This document shows positions 25,181 to 39,900 of a stretch of 64,000 bases of DNA, piece by piece (position 1 is the stretch's first letter; each line of letters starts with the position of its first letter). Both the position numbers and the translations under genes were made by a program. Under the pieces are notes generated by a model that searched no databases, was not told where the DNA came from, and saw only the letters and a program-made list of their open reading frames with translations. This stretch comes from Datnioides undecimradiatus (taxonomy: Eukaryota > Chordata > Actinopteri > Lobotiformes > Datnioididae), in the NCBI GenBank assembly GCA_008933995.1, contig WARS01000029.1, positions 7,068,332-7,132,331 on the forward strand, read 5' to 3'.

Positions 25181-28100
25181 ATCCTTGTAAACACTACCTT
25201 GCTGTGAGAGGGTGTGTTTGTGTGTATCTTGTAGGTGCTTGTGTGAGTATTTAATTAGCTGTAGTTGAGCTGGGTCAGAGCCCAGTGCCTTGGGTCAGTG
25301 GGGGACCTAACACCCTCACCAGAGTCATTCGGTGCAGTCGGAAAGGATTATGACAGCGGCGCTGTTTTGTAACGTTAGCTGTGCGCTCCAAGCATGATGG
25401 CTTTAAAATGAGGCGATGGCTTTAAAGGTTAACATTGTGACTCAGTGCTTTAATTTGAGGGTGTGTGAATCGACTTCAAAAGTGTCACACTTTGATCCCC
25501 TTTTCACCGTGCTTCGCCTTGTAATCCTCCAATTTTAAATGTCACAATGCAAAACAAAGTTAACACAAACTTAAGTAAAGTCATTATATTTGATATCTGG
25601 TTGCAAAGCCTTTGCCGTTAATGAAGTTTTGGGCCCTCCAATCACAGACGACTCAAAATCATACCATCCTCAAATCAGTTATTGTTTTGCCTTTAAGTTG
25701 GGTGGGTTTTTGTTCTTCTGCATTGTCCTAAATGTGGGTGACTGTTTATAAAGAGGACTACAAATCCCACACTGATTTGGCTACTGGTCTGACAGCTGTT
25801 ACAGTGCTTTTTTGAGCTCTTCAGTGTGGACTGTGCATCAATGTTGCACGTTGACGATGAACATGTAGCAAAGGCTGCTTTCCTAAACAAATAACTATTA
25901 AACAATATTTTCCAGCTCTGCATTATATATCATCGAATATCAGGAACAAACATTGTAACTAATATGATATCAATATTTCCACAAGGGGGAATATATAATG
26001 ATATAAGCGTATGTGTCTGTCCCTGTACTTCCTGCCTGCACTAGATGTATTTAAGGAAAGAAGACTGACTGGTTTACTGAGTGATATCTGTGTAACGTCA
26101 GCTTGCTCACATCAAGCAGTCCAGATTTTGACAGTCCGAAATGAAATCAGCCATGAAGTTTTGCTTCTGTTTAAACCGTATCTAGTGTTTGTTTCAGCTG
26201 TGTGCTGTGTAGATTGGTTACGCTGCACTGATGGCCCGTCTCGCTCCCCTTTTCCTGCCAGTTGACTCTAGTTAGAGGGAGATGGACCAAAGCCGCGAGG
26301 GTTGAGTGACGGGAGGAGATGACGGGATAGCTTCTGCCTCCTCTGCATGATCAAAGGCGCTCATCTCAGAGTTCCCTTTGTTGGTGTTCAGTGTCCCCTT
26401 CTCCCTTTGTTTCCTGCTTTCCAGAGCAGCAGTTTTTGTTTTTTGTCTGATCCGCCCCGCCTGTGTGAGATTACAAGGAGCCTGCGTTTAGCTGGACAGA
26501 GTCAATAATGATGCTATTAGGCAAGAATGCCAAAAGAGAGAGGTGGAGGTTTTTGGAGGATTAGAGGAGGAGAGAGGAGTGTGGCAGACTACAATGTGTG
26601 TCTGTGTGTTTCATGTTCTAATAGACCTGCCCTGGAATATTAAAACAGCCTTTAATTTTTAGGACTGTGCATGCACCCTCTGAAGTGCCCCGAGCTTGTC
26701 ATGGCACAGTAGTTTCAACTCCATTTAGCTTTGTAATCGGTGCTCAGAGGTTGTCCCCCTTTCATCTTGGAAGGTAGCACATACCTCAGGGCTGCTGCAG
26801 CCACACTTTAGACATTGTCTACTCTGTTCCCTGTTTACAAATGTATCTATGACAGCTTAAGAGACGCCAGGGTGATTATGAATTACGGATGTTGCTCATG
26901 TTTGGAAAAGTCAGAGGTAGTTGACCCTTGGATGGACAGATTGACCCTCTAAAGAGGCATTTGTCAAACATCTCTGGTACTCTGCACTCTTCACCATGTT
27001 GGGTTTATCTCCCTCCAGGCTTTGGATTTGTTTTCCAACCCCTGTTAAATTCAGAGGTCCGGAGGGTTCCTGTGCCCTGGTTGTGACCCTTGAGTCTCTT
27101 TGACATCCCCGTCTGAGCTCTCATCAATATCCTCTTGATCTGTGGTGGCTTGTTTTTTGTTTGTGCTCCAGTTTCTTTTGGGTAACTGTCTGACCACGGA
27201 GGCATGAACTGAACTTGGGTCAGACTGGAGTCGTGAAGACAGTGGCGAGACAGATTGGGGACCTTACGTGGCACATAGCCATAGGAGTAAACATCATGAT
27301 TCATAGGCTGGAAGTGAGTTGATGCTTGAATTGATTGATTACTTTATAACATGAATGTTGTAATTAACACGGTTTACCTTGTGATCAAACAGAGTGTGAT
27401 TGATAACTCTCCAGACCTGTAAAATCATAAATGCTGTGCAGTATTTTGCTGTGTGATCATATTTCATCATCTCACTGGTATCCGAAATAAAGCGCTGCAC
27501 GCCGACTCAACCCGGTGCAATTATTCTGCACACCCACATGAAAATGACTAAATCGCCATGGTATGATTATTTGAATGTTAAGGAGTCAACAGCGTGTTTA
27601 ATCTCCCATCATGTGTCAGTTTAGATTATGATTTGTCTGCATCTGAAAAGCCCTCTACGCAGAGGAAGAGTCCATTCTCCTCTGTACATGTTTAGAGAAC
27701 TTGCGCTGTGCTTGCTTCAGGTCTTAGATGTGTTTTTCCTGTTCTAGGGCAGACATGTTTACCTGACCTATCCCTAACTCTTACCATGTGTCCACAGAGT
27801 AGGCAGCCAGTCACTTTATCTTGGAGAGCTGAGCAACCCGAAGCAAGTCAGGTGATTTTGATAACAGCCGCTGCTGGCCTTCTGTTGCAGCGGAGCAGCT
27901 TTTAAACGCTGTTCTTGCAGACTGTGTCTTGCAGTGGGGAGGCTACAGAGCGGCTTGAGTCCCATAACTTCTGAGGTAGTTGAATGAATAGCACACTGAC
28001 CCATTTCTGTGCTGCTACAACAGAAGTTTGTGTCCCAAACCACTCTTACGAAATCCCCACTATAGAGTCCAAGTGGATTGGTTCCAGCTGCTTATTGCCA

Positions 28101-31100
28101 GCTATACCAGCTGCACACATACATACACTTTGTTGTATATTAGCATTTGCCAGTCAGCATTTTTAGTGCTTTATTACTCATAATAATAAGCAGCAACCTC
28201 AGCACTTTTACTGTTGCCCCTTCAACGAGGGCTTTCCTCAAATCATTGTTTTTATAGTCAATTTAGACTCCACAGATCGATGTCTAGACTTTATTATTGA
28301 GGAAACATTTCCCCTGAGGGACTTTTTAGCACAGATTCATTTGATTTCATTGTTTTACGTCATACTTTCGGGTTCTGGAGAGCTCATTTGGAACACATGT
28401 CCATATAGATCTGGGTCCAAAGTTGAACATTCCCGTGGTTCGGTATGGCATGACCTCATTTTCTTTACCGTGTAAGTTCTTTATGTTCATTTCAGTTGAA
28501 ACATATGTCAGGTTTCAGAAGCTTGGCATGTACATTCAGACTCAGACTGACATGTACTCTTAAACCACTAGGATGAGACTGATGTGCTTCTTTCTAGACA
28601 TATTTAAATAGATAGATGTATCTCATAACTCTAGCTCTCATGGCTCTCCTCCGCATCATAGAGCTTTTTAGCATCTTTTAGCTTTTAATTTGGGGGTTTT
28701 ACTGCCCGCAGCATCACTGTTTGGTTCATTTCCAGCGCTCTCATCAACTTTGTTTGCAACCTCAGCTGCTTTCCACAAAAACGCTTTGATAAACCCACTG
28801 CAAACCCACAAAGGCAGACTAACAAGGTTAGCAACAGTGAGTGAACAAAGTGAAGCATTTAGCTGCTAAAGATTTAGCTGCAGCTTGTTTAAGACAAAAC
28901 AGAAGGAAAGGTAGAGTGAATATTGGACTTCCATGTATCAGCTCAATCTTGTTCTGTATCCGCTGGATATGTAAATTGGAAACTGTTTGCTAACACGCTC
29001 AGAACATCTTTATAAGGTGATAATATGTCAGAGCCATTGCCAAAAAAGTCAGTTATTGTTGCGTCCATTAAATTCTGTCCACTGGGACCACTTCAACACA
29101 CAGGAATAGACAACGCAGGGCATTACATCCTTGTAAAAGTTTAACAGTCTTATTATCACAGGACGTCAGGTTTATTGCCGTATGTGAGCAGCAAGTTGTC
29201 AGTGACAGTGCGTACAGTACATGTTTACGAAAACAGATGAGGAGCTGTTGAACCTTTAACCTTTCTGTTGGGTCAGGAGCATAATTTATTGAATGCAGAC
29301 TATTCGGTTTGTTGTCAAAGAGCCAAATCTCTGATGTTTTCCGTAATTATGGCAGAAGTTGCTTCACGTGAATACAAGAAAGCATTATACTTGTGTGCAA
29401 AGTGTTGTGCTTGACACATTTGGATGTTTTCTTTTCCATTTCTAGCTCTCCTCATCTCTGTCTTTCTGCATCGAGTCTTTGTGCCTCTCCTCTTCAAGAC
29501 AAACCTAACGTGCAGAGCTGAAGCATTCGCTGAAAGGCTGCTTAACTGGTGACACGTGGATGTAAGAGACACAAAGATAGAAACAAAGAATAGAAGTAGA
29601 GACAGAACAAAAAGGCCTCTAAGAATTTTGACTGACATGGAGACCTGCGTGGTTTTTATCTGCGTCTGAACCAGACAAGTGTGTAGGGAATCTGAATTAC
29701 AGGCTGGAAGGCTGAACGTCAGGCTCTCAGTGCCCTCTGCGCCTCGCCTCTGATGGGTATGTGTTCGGAGAAGTCATTTATTGTGAAGACCACCCTAGGC
29801 TGGTGTTTTCCAACATTTTCTGTGCCACAGCACACTTTCTTTGTGCCAGGAAGTCCCAGGGCTCACCGTGATGCTCTGAACAATCACAAAATAATATACG
29901 CGTGTTAAACTGTGCCTGTTCCCTACAAATATAGAATTGGATGCGGTGAAACCCGAGCTTGCTGGCTTGAACCTGGTCTTCCGTGTCAACCCGATGACAA
30001 GCACATGCTGAGCTCATGGTCAACTCTCTCAGAAACCTCGAATGTCTAAAGCAACTCTCCACATAAAAATCCGCGACTTGAATTTTGGATTTTCAAAATA
30101 CACCTGAAGGTGCTGAAGGTGCCGTTTTGTGCTGCGGCACCCCGGTTGGAGATCACCGCCTCAGACATCTGAGTGTGCACTTGTGTGTGGTCGCCAGTGC
30201 CGATCTGCTGCATCTGAGGTTTCTCTGTCTGCTTCAGCACGCACAATTAGAATTTCCTCAGTAAAAACAAAAGAGGCACACTAAACAGAAAACACCGCCC
30301 AGTCACTTTGGAGCAGGGATTACACCATCACTCATAAAATACTTGGTCGTGAGCTGAGCAGTTTTGCGGTTGTAACAGTGAGGTTCTTACCATTTATTTT
30401 CAACCCTCCGCTTAATTTTTGAGGTAAATTAATGCAATTAAATGGTCACATTTAATTGTAATGTTCCTTTTTTTTCTGAGAGTGAATCATAGAATCGGCC
30501 TCAGCCAAGTCTCAGGGTTTTAGGCTTTATTTCAACAATGGATACCACATGTAGAACCGTCACAATACTCTGTGTGTTTGCTGTGTGCCTGAGTTTTTGA
30601 CCTTTCACTAGGAGACGTTTAGAGACTTAACAGCGATGGCCCTACCTGATGCCTCTCTGAGCCAAAGCTTTGTCTTTTTCAACCTCTTCTTATCCTTAAT
30701 ATGTTGTCAAGGCAACACAACGAGCATCTGTCCTACCTCTTTGGTGAAAGGCATTATGGGCGAGGGAGATGTTGCACAACACAGCAACACATTTAGGGGT
30801 GGGGTCAGTTTTGTAAGCAGTTTTTTTTAAAACCATGCAAAGTTGTCAGCAGGACTTATGACCCCGACGTGCTTGCTTTTTAGTTTCACATTGAAGTGGA
30901 TTGAGAGGTTGAGAAGATTTACCACAGATTAACCCAGACACCCTACCATCAATCAATATTGATAGAGACAGAAAAAAATGCTTTAGTCAAGGAGTTGCAA
31001 GAAATGAGTGCCAGTGTGTAAAAGGTGTGGAAGTGCCGAGCAGAAAATTGATAACCCGGCTCATAAATCAGAACAAAACTCTTCCACTCAGTTGCAAGAG

Positions 31101-34100
31101 GTTATGCTTGAAATAATGGACATAAGCTACCTAAACATGGTGGTTACAAATAAGTGAAGTGTGTTAGGACCAGTTTGTTTTACTGCATGATCTAAAAAGA
31201 AATCTCAAAATACACCTTGATTGCCTACATAAAGTATTCAGAGTTGTCAAAGAGACATTAATGATGAACAAAAACCTAGGTAAACTAATGTGGTCCATTT
31301 ATGGATTGTTTACTCTGTCCAGACCCTGTTCAGATCATAGAGTTCAAGAGCATGGTTGACAACCTGTAAGGCTCAAAAGGACAGGGTCAGACAGGGTCTC
31401 AGAAAATTATAACTCACTCCTCCCCGTGGTGCTTCTCTCTGAATCCCATAAAGAACACATGCATCCCTCCTCCACCCACGTCACCAGCTGTGACACCAGA
31501 TTGGTTTGTTTTCGAGCAAAACAATCACTTCAAATCTTATAAGCAGAGACGAGGAGAAAAGATTAATATGCACTGCCCTGCTGTCAAAAAGCTAAACAAT
31601 GCCGTGATGCTTCGAGAGAAGTGTGTTCATAAGCTGAGCTGGGAGTGAGTGACAGTGATGGTGACTCATATCTCTTCTCAGCAGAATGAATACAAATTAT
31701 TACTATCAGGTCTGAGTGACTGGCTGAGTTCACGTAATTAAGGAATACAAATTATTATTATATATTTTGATTTAGTGTGATTCATTTAAAAAGCAGGCCA
31801 GCTCATGGTGAACCAGCCCCAGTTCTCTCCACACAGCCATCTCCATTTTACCCCACACAATGAAACCCGAAGCAGCCCAAATGGGGAAAAGAACCCTTAA
31901 TCTGGCAACACTGCTCCTATAGTCAGTTTTACTTTGCATCAAAGATCTTTATCTTAAACAGATGTTCATCGTGATACCATTTAAGACTTTTGTCTTGAAT
32001 GCATGCTATGTATTCTTACACAGTGCAAATTTATACATACAGGGACAAATAATGCACAAATTTTATGTCCAATATGCAAAAATGTCACTCAGTGTCTCTC
32101 TTGTCGCATGTAGACAGACGTATTTATATGGCAAACATCATGTTCCTAAACACAATTAACTACAAAGTCACACCAAAAAGAGCTCTATGTGTCTCATTTT
32201 TTTGTCGGCGCTCCTCTCTTGTGGCTGGTATTCAGACACAAAGTCTGAATACTGAACCACACAGACAGATTACGTTCAACTCTCTCTTTCGTGTTTCGTC
32301 TTTTGTAGGGTTCCGCAAATCTGCGCGTCACATTCGGTCATATAGAGCCTGTGGTGAGAATTACACTAAAGGCTTCGACTGCCAACATGTGATAATGCTT
32401 ATGCGGATCATCAAGAAAAGACATCTTTGTTGGGTCCACTCTCCCAGACCAGATGTAAAAACAGCATCAAAGTGCAATAAAAAGTTGAAATCATCGTCCA
32501 ATTCCATAACTACACCACCTACTGTGCATTTATGACTTCTTGATAATGTTTATGAAGACCACGGGTGATAATAGCACACAGATGGCCTGTGTGGACAGAT
32601 ATTTCCCATCTTTTAAAATCTTTGGTCGACCACAGCTGTTATCTCCTCAGATCATTTTACCAAGTTGATGCTGTCAAGGATGTTAGTATCACGGTGAAGA
32701 TTCACATATATGTACAGGCAGCTGAATATAATTTTATGAAGTAATAACATGTTAGTTTAAACAGGTGAAGCACACCTCTGCGAGAACGTGTCTCAGCAGT
32801 TTTCGAGTTTCCTTTAAGAGCTGATTGAAACATTAAACACGGATTTTCACTGTTACTTAGCTGCTCTTTTCTACAGCATTTCATCGTGTTATTCCTTTCA
32901 ACACACAGATTAATATACAGTAAATGTGTACGTACACAGACTTAAACAAGCACGTGCAGCAGATGTGTTTTGCTGTGAGTTCATCGTGTTTCTTTGGTCG
33001 CATCAGTGGCCACACCACAGAACCGCGCATCCTCATAAATGACAGTCATAAATTTACACACAAGCATACGCACAGCACGCATTTAATTAAGACTCACCCT
33101 CGGGTTGCATCCTCATCTGCGCTCTGTCTCCGGCACCAGTTATCAAGTCAGATTGATGACTGGTGGAGGGTTCAGATCTGCAGTCTGTCTCTGGAACATG
33201 TTCCACATCAGGCCATGCATCTGGGAGGGATTACATGCCTGTGTGTGGCGTGTGCGTCGCTTGGGTCTCTCTATATGTTTGCTGCTGTGTGTTGGCTGCA
33301 TGTGATCATTTGAACTCACGAGTGCCATTAATAGAGATCTGTTGGGGTTTTCTGGCCCTTCATCCAAAGACACAACCGCCGCGCAGACGAGACGCAGCAT
33401 CGCAGCTAGCAGAGTTTAGCTGCGTGGTGGTCCTGCTCATTCTCTCTCTCTTCGCTGCTTGTGGGGAGAAGTTTCCATAACAAGTTGAGTATTGTAGTGG
33501 TTTGAAATCAAGTCTGCTGTCAGCTCGGTTGCTCCAGGCTGAACCACAGTCATCAGATGGCAGCTGGTGAAGTCAAACAGGGTAAAAAGATGCCGTTTAG
33601 AAGAGCAAGAAGGAGAAGAAACGTAGAGGGAGACACATGGGGAGGCAGTGTAATAAGCAGAGAAGATTGAGCTTGAATTTTGCAGCTTGGCAAGCTTTGA
33701 ATCTAATCTAGAGCAAAGAGCAAAAGCAGAGAATTTAAATACAGTCAGCTTACATCCAGCCAGAATATGATCTTTTATGTTGATGGTTACAGAGACTTTA
33801 TTTGAAATAATAACCCTAAATGGAGATTATTATCCTGTGAGAGCATCTAACCGCTTCCTTGCCACTGCGCTTTCCCATTTTAAATCGTCAACACATATGA
33901 ACTTGGTAAAAAGCAGGAATTAATCTTTCACGAGGCTGCAATTTCCTGTTTGGGGAAAATCTCTCAGGCTGATTTCACCACCGGTGTCTGAGTAAAGCGG
34001 GCCAATTTGAGTCAAATTTAATTAGGGATCTAGAACCTCTGTCAAACGAGGGGAAGCGAGCAAAGAAGGAAGACGAATTAAATGAAAAGTTAACAATAAA

Positions 34101-36937
34101 TGATAAGTTTAATAAAATGAATAATTAAAAAGTGATGGAAGAAAGAGAGAGGCAATTAGGAGAGCAAGAGTGAATGTCTGCACATTGATTTGTGTTTGCA
34201 GTGGACTCATTCATTGCTCATCCTGAGGTCATTAAAGAACCTTTGACCTTTCATCTACAGTATATTTGTATATATGTTTGTGTCTGTGTGTGCATTTATA
34301 TAGAGTGTATATGACATGCATGCCTAGCCTCACATATATATGTCTGCAAACAGGTTTGCCCCTTTGTGCTGGACACTTTCCTCACTAATTGCACCGTGTG
34401 CTGTTTCACATGTGTTTTCTCAGTGGGGCTGATTAAGTGAATTATGCCCCATAGCTGACAGTCAAGATGACAGCCACTCTCATTCTGGCACATTTTACCC
34501 TGAGTCAGCAGAATGACAGAAAGCAGTGTGTGTGTTTACAGCCTCTGCTGCTGTTAAGTGCTGTAACAGCCGCGCGTGTTGTGTAACCTGTTGGATTCAG
34601 ACGGACTGGGAAAAGCCACACAATCACCTTTTACCTGACCAGTATTTGAGTGAACTTCTACCAGGAACATAAATTGGCTCAGTAAATCAGTTTGAAAAGT
34701 TGGGCACATGAAGTTTCATAAAAATCTTGAACCGTGAATGAACCAGGCACTGTAAAATATAGCTAAAACACAAGCACGGGCTTGTGTTGCTGCTGGTATT
34801 GATGAACAGAAGGCTCGGTTTAGAGGTACAACAGGTCGCTGTTGATCCGTATTGTCACAGTTTTAGTTTACCGAAGCTTTGTGATTAGGCTTTTATAAAC
34901 CAGAGTAATTATGAGTTAGGAACATCCTGGCCTTTGCCTTCAGGAATGACAAAATGAAAACAAATGCTGGAGACGGTAAATGCGATTGCTGTCACTGCCT
35001 ATATAAACCCTCCCCGCTGTGGCAGAAGGTCTTGCCGGCAGCAAACAGAGAGCACATAAAGAGCGCAGCTTTCCCAAACTGCCACATCATATCATGTTTA
35101 TGACTTTAAATGTCAGTAATACATAGAACAGTGTCTCTTAACTGTCTGCCATGCTCTGCAGCAGGCTCGTGAGGCTCTCGTGTCTCATGCAAAACTCTGA
35201 CTTTATTTGGTTGGAAGATGTGAACGGCTGCAGACTTTCGATGCATCAGCCTTGGAATTCCTTGCTGCTGCTCTCCACAGCGACTGCGTGAGTGATTTCC
35301 CAGCAAATTACTTTAAGCCCCAGTGTCGGCAGAGGTGAAACTAAGTTTGCCATTGGACAATTGCCCAGTTTGTTCCATACAATTAGACTCTCTGTGAGCA
35401 TTTAGGCTCACATGTGATTTGCAGATGCATGCTTTTGCAGCCGGCACTACGGATGAACGCTGTAAGAAAATCAAGTTGGACTCTGGAGTTATTTGTTTTA
35501 TCCGTTTATTGCAAGTCCACTTGTGTCAACAACTTACACAGCAGACTAACAGGATGAGGTGAAGATCTTCACTTTGATTTGTTTGTTTCTCCCCTTTGTT
35601 GTTCCTTCTCATCAGGCTTGAGAGCGTTCTTTCACCCTGAGTTCATTCACTTGGCCGTGCTCATGCCATTAATGTGCTCCTTGTCATCACAGAGAAAGCA
35701 TTAGAACTATTTCCTGTGATGCAGCCAGAAAACTGTGCTTAGATATGTAGTCATTTAAGGTGAGTTAGCAGCCCACGTCCTTAAACATGTTTGATTTGCG
35801 ACATTCTGGTGGTAGATCAGGACGTTAGCTTTGTGCCTTCAAGGCCACTGAGAGATTCACAATGAAATTTTTCATTTGCCCAAGAATTTCCTTTATTTTG
35901 TGTAAGCAGCCATTGGTTTGACTCTCAAGACATGAAGCACTAACAATTTCCCTTCCTCTTCATTCATGAGGTGCCCTTGGGCAACACACTTAACCCCCAA
36001 CATCTCTAGTAGTGAGAAGCTCCCAGGCATGAATATTTGTGACTTTATAAGTGGCACTGAGAAGATGCACTAATGCTCTGGTTTCTAAATGTGGATAAAT
36101 GCACATGCAAAGAGAAAATAACAATGGACAGCAGTGCAATTTATCATGATATGTCAAAGTCGAAGATTGTTATACAAATAGAGTTTGAAGAGTTCACTTT
36201 ATGTCATTTCATACTGTTTTGAGGTCATTGGTGCTAGCTATGGTTTTCCACAGTGCTGGTGCAAAGAGGGTGGCTGTGGTTAGGGGCACCGTAGCCAAAA
36301 TAGTCTAAAGAATACTTACAACAGCCATGGGAACTTCTCCCATAAGGAAAGAGATGTCAGCTTTTCCATCTCTGAAAACTTTGGCTCGAGATCGGTGTTC
36401 CGTTCGGAGCAGCCAGACACATTTCCATGTTAGTTTTAAAAAGTGTCTCCGATCGCCGCGAATGTTCCTTCACTCCACCTTGAGGATTTAAAAGGATGCC
36501 AAAATCTGGGGCATTGGGAAAAGGCTTCTTGCCTCTTTGTGAATGTTATTAGTGAAAATAAGAGTGCTTTTTGAGAAGAAATGTGTGATGATGCTGGTTG
36601 CAAAGAAAAGAGAAGACAATGCCTCTGAATTCTCCACGCTTGTGGTGTAAAGTTATGTCAAATTTAACAACATGAAATGTTTCTCTTTTAAAAAAAAATC
36701 ACTTGTTACAAAGGGAGAATGGAAAGTTCTCGATCGTATGTCTGTTTAAGGAGCCACGGCTTCATTTCTCATTTGGATCCTGGTCTCCTGACAGAGTTGA
36801 ACAGTCGGTTTCAAAAGTCAGGGATCCTTTGCAATTGCCCTCTCTTCAACAAGGGAAACCTTGTTTTCGAATCTGCTTGCATGTGCAGAACTGTAGTGTG
36901 TGCGTGTGTGCGTGTGTGCGTGTCTGTGTGTGTGTGT

Positions 36938-36991
<54 letters not shown>

Positions 36992-39900
36992 GCGTGCCTA
37001 CGTGTGTGTGCTTTTTGCAGCCCCTCATCAGGCTCATTCCTCAGCACAGCTGCAGTGGCTGAAGTCACACAGTTTGACTCAAGAAGGGGCTTAGCAGCTC
37101 ATTAACGGATAGAACAAAGTAAGCTGAGAAACAGCAGTGACTACCAACGCTGGCAGAGGTACAGAGCACAGGCCGTGTTGTCACTGCGTGGAGCCGGGGC
37201 TTTACGTTTATGGTACAGCGAGATTCTATAGTTGCTTCTTCTTAAATGTTAGACTTTGTATATGTCTGTTTTAGACGGTTGGTTACACAAAACAACTCAT
37301 TTGACATCATCTTGGCCTGTGAAAAACTAATAAGTCAATTAATTAATGACAAATGTGTGATTTGTGAATTTGGGCAATATGAATTTAATTTTTATATTTT
37401 TGATAAATTTGATTTAGGATTTTCGCTGATGTCTTTCAGTAACCGTGATCTGAAAAACATGGAAAAAAAGAAAAATTGCACTCTGTTATTTTAGACATAC
37501 CATTATATATTTTAGTTTATTCTGTTTGTTTACAAAATCGTCATTTTACCACAAATTAGAGGATGTGAAATCCCTGTTTCCAATAAATGATCAGACATAT
37601 AATCTGTATTTTCAAGACTGCATCTTTTCTAGACTGACATTATGAGCCTCTTTCTTTTGGACTTTTGTCTGCTGCGTCTTCCAGTATCTTCAGTTCTGTT
37701 TCGTGATATGTAGACGATACCAGGATTGGGCTCACGTCTCATCACAGCAGACCTTCCAATGTTCATCAAGCTGTCGTGTCTTGAGAAACATTTTGAGCCC
37801 ATGCTTCCAGTCTTCCTTGTCATTCCTTTTATGTTTTTATCATCCGTCAGTCTTCTCAATCTTTCTCACATTTCCTTCTTTCCCTTTGTCTGTTAGTTAA
37901 ATATATCTCCTTTCCTGAAGTCTTTCCTCGCTGCAGTCCATATTGTGACATTTTAATCTGGACATCCGCACACACCTGCCAAAACCAATATTTGGCGAAA
38001 GAGAGGAGTTTAGGAAACAAAAATGCTTTCAGTTATTCATCTGATGCAGACTTAAGCCCGTGGCCCTATTAATCACAGAGCCTCTTTCTGTTGTTGTTTT
38101 CTTTTCTTCTTCTTCTTTTTTTTTTTTGCAGAGATTGGACCCGTAACAATCACAACAGACCCCAAGAAGTTCCAGTATGAGCTGAGGGAGCTGTACGTTC
38201 AGGTGGGTTCAGAGATCACATTCACGCTCATCATTGATGCTGTAGCGGTAGCATAAGGTCATCTGGCCCTGATAAAAGGGGCAGACTGTTTTCATACCAG
38301 ACGTCTGGGTAGGAACGTCTGTCAGCCAATTAGGATCAAGTCTGATCGGCCATTCTACATTGAGTTTTTAAATGGCAATTTATTTTTCTCTAACAACTTT
38401 GGTCCTGGTTTTAGTGGATTTCTATGTTTCCTATAATGTAGCTCGGTATGCTAACACTCCAAGGCATTGGTCATATGTTGACCTGGCTTTCGCAAATGAA
38501 TCATCTCGTGTTTATTTGCCTCCCCGCTCCATTACAAACAAATGTATAAAAAAAAAAACATACAATAGTACGAAAGCTAAACAGAATCCAGCCAAGTTCA
38601 AATTTTTGCGTAATCACTTGGAGAGAGGAAGGAAGTTGTGCAGAAACCTTGCTGCTCACCATTTGAGCAAAGCAGAAAACTTGCAAACCTGGTGCTCTTC
38701 ATGTCTGAGGATGACAGATGCAGACAGAGACAGACAGAGACAAGTATTCAGAGGTCTGTCCTTTGAAGAAAAAGATTTGGCCAGTGTCTGTGCATCCTTG
38801 GCATGCGCTCCTGTTAATCTGGTGTGTGAGCGTGTTGTGTGCAGCATGGAAGAGATCCAGTTTCCTCTCACTTGCTGCTTCATTCCTGAGTCTGTTTTTC
38901 CTCCCTTCACCTCTTCACCTGCGCAACCCCTGAAGAGGTTTTGGCCAGAGTGCATGGAAAAGATACTCTTTGGAATTGACATTTTTCGTGAAATTGAAAT
39001 TCTGACATGAACGTCAGTGGGTGAAGATGTTAGGCAACACCACATTACTTTAAGCCACAAGAACAAAAGTGCACAGAGGGGTTATCTGGCTTAGTCTGGG
39101 GGGCAATTTAGAGAATGGGGAAGTGGATTTTTGGTCAAAGGGGAGATGTTGGGGTTCAGGAGAGACAGAGGATTCCTGTCTCTTCACCTTCCGCACCCCC
39201 AGCCTAAAATCATGGGTCACTCAATTCCAGATGTTACTCTTGGTGGGGGGATTCGTCATAGCTAACTATTGAACCCCCTCAGACACACAGACATGTATCT
39301 GTTGGAATGCCACGGAGGACATTCGACTCTGACCCCACCAACAAGACAGAGACAGCAGCAGATGACAAAGAAAGACTGACGGCATACTGTTGCACGGTTT
39401 AAACTCTGAGTATTTAGTTAGTTAGTTTCTGTCAATCTGGCCGGAACAAGACTGTTCTTGGATGCTTTGTCTATTTATTTAGCTGCATATCTTTCAAAGT
39501 CACAAAGTTCATTGGATATTAGAGCTATTTATGGTTTGCTGATGGCAAGATCCAGCAAGCCAAATAAACTGGTTGTATAATTTTATATGATGCCTATAAT
39601 GTTCAGTTGTTGACATTGTCATAGAGGAGTTCATTCAGTTAGTACTGAGTTCACAGTGAGTGTGTACAGTCAGGGGATGTTGTTTCAGGTATGTATTAGA
39701 TTATACAGGTGTTCCTAATAAAGTGGCCAGAGCAAAAACCATAACCAGCATATTTCCTGGACAGTTGGTGGCTCACAAACTCACATAGACGCACATACAC
39801 ATGCAGTTTTTGCTGATGATATCCTTCTGTTTCTCAGGGAGGCGGGGACTGTCCGGAGATGAGCATTGGTGCCATTAAGATTGCCCTGGAGATCTCTTTG

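Larger units (their letters stand above)
22453..38131 (+). other. hmcn1: hmcn1 intron 1 (15.7 kb)
   Basis: By far the longest intron here. It begins GTAATG and ends with a long T/C tract before TTTTGCAG. It contains TG and AC microsatellites, a hAT-like MITE (29,795-30,164), a diverged direct repeat (31,688-31,761) and no recognisable coding sequence. Long first introns often hold regulatory elements, but none can be identified from this sequence alone. Confidence 0.85.

Noticed and set aside
32065..32535. 156-codon plus-strand open frame in intron 1
   Set aside because: No domain, irregular composition, and it lies deep within a 15.7-kb intron without matching splice sites.
36703..37105. 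Overlapping open frames rich in Cys/Val or His/Thr
   Set aside because: They are translations of the interrupted TG tract in different frames.
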